DNA from: Schizochytrium sp. TIO01
Lineage: Eukaryota; Sar; Bigyra; Thraustochytrida; Thraustochytriidae
DNA: 64,000 bases
Direction of reading: 5' to 3'
NCBI GenBank assembly: GCA_004764695.1
Contig: SMSO01000031.1
Span: 2,589,048-2,653,047 of the forward strand
Part shown: one piece after another, positions 63,000 through 64,000 of the stretch
Layout of the letters: every line of letters begins with the position of its first letter
How positions within the stretch are numbered: position 1 is the stretch's first letter
The notes under the pieces: model-generated
Told to the model about the DNA's origin: nothing
The model's database searches: none
The model's input: the letters and a program-made list of their open reading frames with translations, nothing else
Program-made: the position numbers and the translations under genes

Positions 63000-63400
63000 G
63001 GCGTCCACTGAGATTATGAAAGTAATTTATTTTGAGGATGGAGAATATCTAGAAAGACTTTATAAGATCAGGATATTGTGTTAGCGATCAACTCGACGCA
63101 GGAGTGAGTTCCAAAATAAAGAATTTTAGATTAGATTTTGGCATGCATGGAATGTGTACCAAAGGACTGAAATGTCTAGTTTATTTCACATCCTCGACCT
63201 TCAGCTTAGTTTCTTCCTATTCACTTTGTATAACTGTGTGTGAACCTGAAATCCTGGATATCTTTACTTCTCAATCTCATATTTGGTTGTTCCAGATTTA
63301 CCGATAAGCTAACCTGAGCTCTGCAGGACCTACACTTCTGCACCAAGTATGCTAGCATTGTCTTCCCTACACAATCCTCCCATATGTTTAGCGGCATTAG
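63000..63400 (+). repeat. Possible family R copy, strongly decayed
   Basis: There is weak block similarity: GTATAACTGTGTG near 63,228, CATATTTGGTTGTTCC near 63,279 and the reversed GAAGACAATGCTAGC block near 63,350-63,370, in the same order as in 62,476-62,915. The assignment is tentative. Confidence 0.3.
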
Positions 63401-63749
63401 ACACAATGATTTCTACTAAAAACTACGACCAAAGGCCTAGCATTAGAGGATGCATTTATGACTCATTGGAAATGGGTAAAAGTCCAAGGACATGAGATAT
63501 TGCACAAGAGCATCATCTTGCAGTGGGCTGATAGCCTGTGCACTTTCTACAGATAATTGTGCTTAAGCTTTAATATATGAGCTTGTTAGATCTACATAAA
63601 TCAATCACTGAAAGAGTACGAAAGTTGCAACATATCACAAGTTCTTCACAAACCTATAAGCCCAACGTCCAGAACAGGCGCTTAAGAGATTGCGTATGAA
63701 TTCTACCTGAGTTTTATCAAGGCTATAGATGCGCCTGACTATCTGTTAC

Positions 63750-64000
63750 AAGTTAATCTCTGATTATGCAGAGGTTGACTGGGAAGATGAAGGCAAGTGG
63801 CTTGAAATGCATGATAATACTGAAGAAGACGTTGTATAAATATAACTTAAGCGGGCTGCCGACCTTGAAGATGAACACCCAGGTGGGCTGGTTCATATTA
63901 AATCAGGAAACAAAGGCAGACGTCATCTGTATTCCTTAGAACTCAAGGAGCTAGGGGAACTCCTTGCCTGAACCGCTAATTCTGGTTTGCTCTTACCTTT
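63750..64000 (+). repeat. Family R repeat, copy cut by the window end
   Basis: The frame at 63,759-63,839 reads SDYAEVDWEDEGKWLE and eleven more residues before TAA. This is homologous to the start of the copy at 62,478. The following block (GCGGGCTGCCGACCTTGAAGA onward) aligns with GCGAACTGCTGTCCTCGAGAA of that copy. The element probably continues beyond the window. Confidence 0.6.

Overview
The window is nuclear DNA from a eukaryote, probably a microbial one. It has no operons, a large excess of simple-sequence repeats, and two long intronless genes whose products are eukaryotic in type: a plant-like AP2/ERF-domain transcription factor with poly-Ala, poly-Gln and poly-Asn tracts, and a protein with about a dozen IQ (calmodulin-binding) motifs. 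Single AP2 domains of this form occur in plants and algae and also in stramenopiles and other protists. I lean towards a stramenopile-type protist (for example a labyrinthulomycete), but the sequence alone does not prove this.

The layout splits in two. Positions 1 to about 52,000 hold no gene I can support. The region is a mosaic of ordinary-looking mixed-composition DNA, AT-rich islands of roughly 100-700 bp dense in GTTCT/AGAAC words, and (from about 9 kb to 49 kb) a very large and varied set of microsatellites. The largest are a near-perfect (AAAG)n tract of about 685 bp at 14,979-15,663 and a perfect (ATCT)38 tract at 42,030-42,181. A 10-bp minisatellite, several perfect palindromes and hairpins, and many short AGCTAGCT-type blocks add to this. 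A few short open frames there are listed at low confidence. In several places overlapping frames on both strands look equally protein-like, which argues for chance.

Positions 52,395 to 64,000 look different. They contain the AP2 gene (+ strand, 52,395-54,320), the IQ gene (- strand, 56,887-59,076, convergent with AP2) and a possible small upstream frame (59,142-59,396). The intergenic DNA here has almost no microsatellites. Instead it carries at least six diverged copies of an unrecognised repeat of about 430 bp, in both orientations. Five copies keep a related short reading frame around a Val-Asp...Glu-Gly-Lys motif. This repeat family and the sharp change of DNA character near 52 kb are the most interesting observations.

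The two genes have no evident functional link: one is a nuclear regulator, the other a probable cytoskeletal, centrosomal or flagellar calmodulin-binding scaffold.
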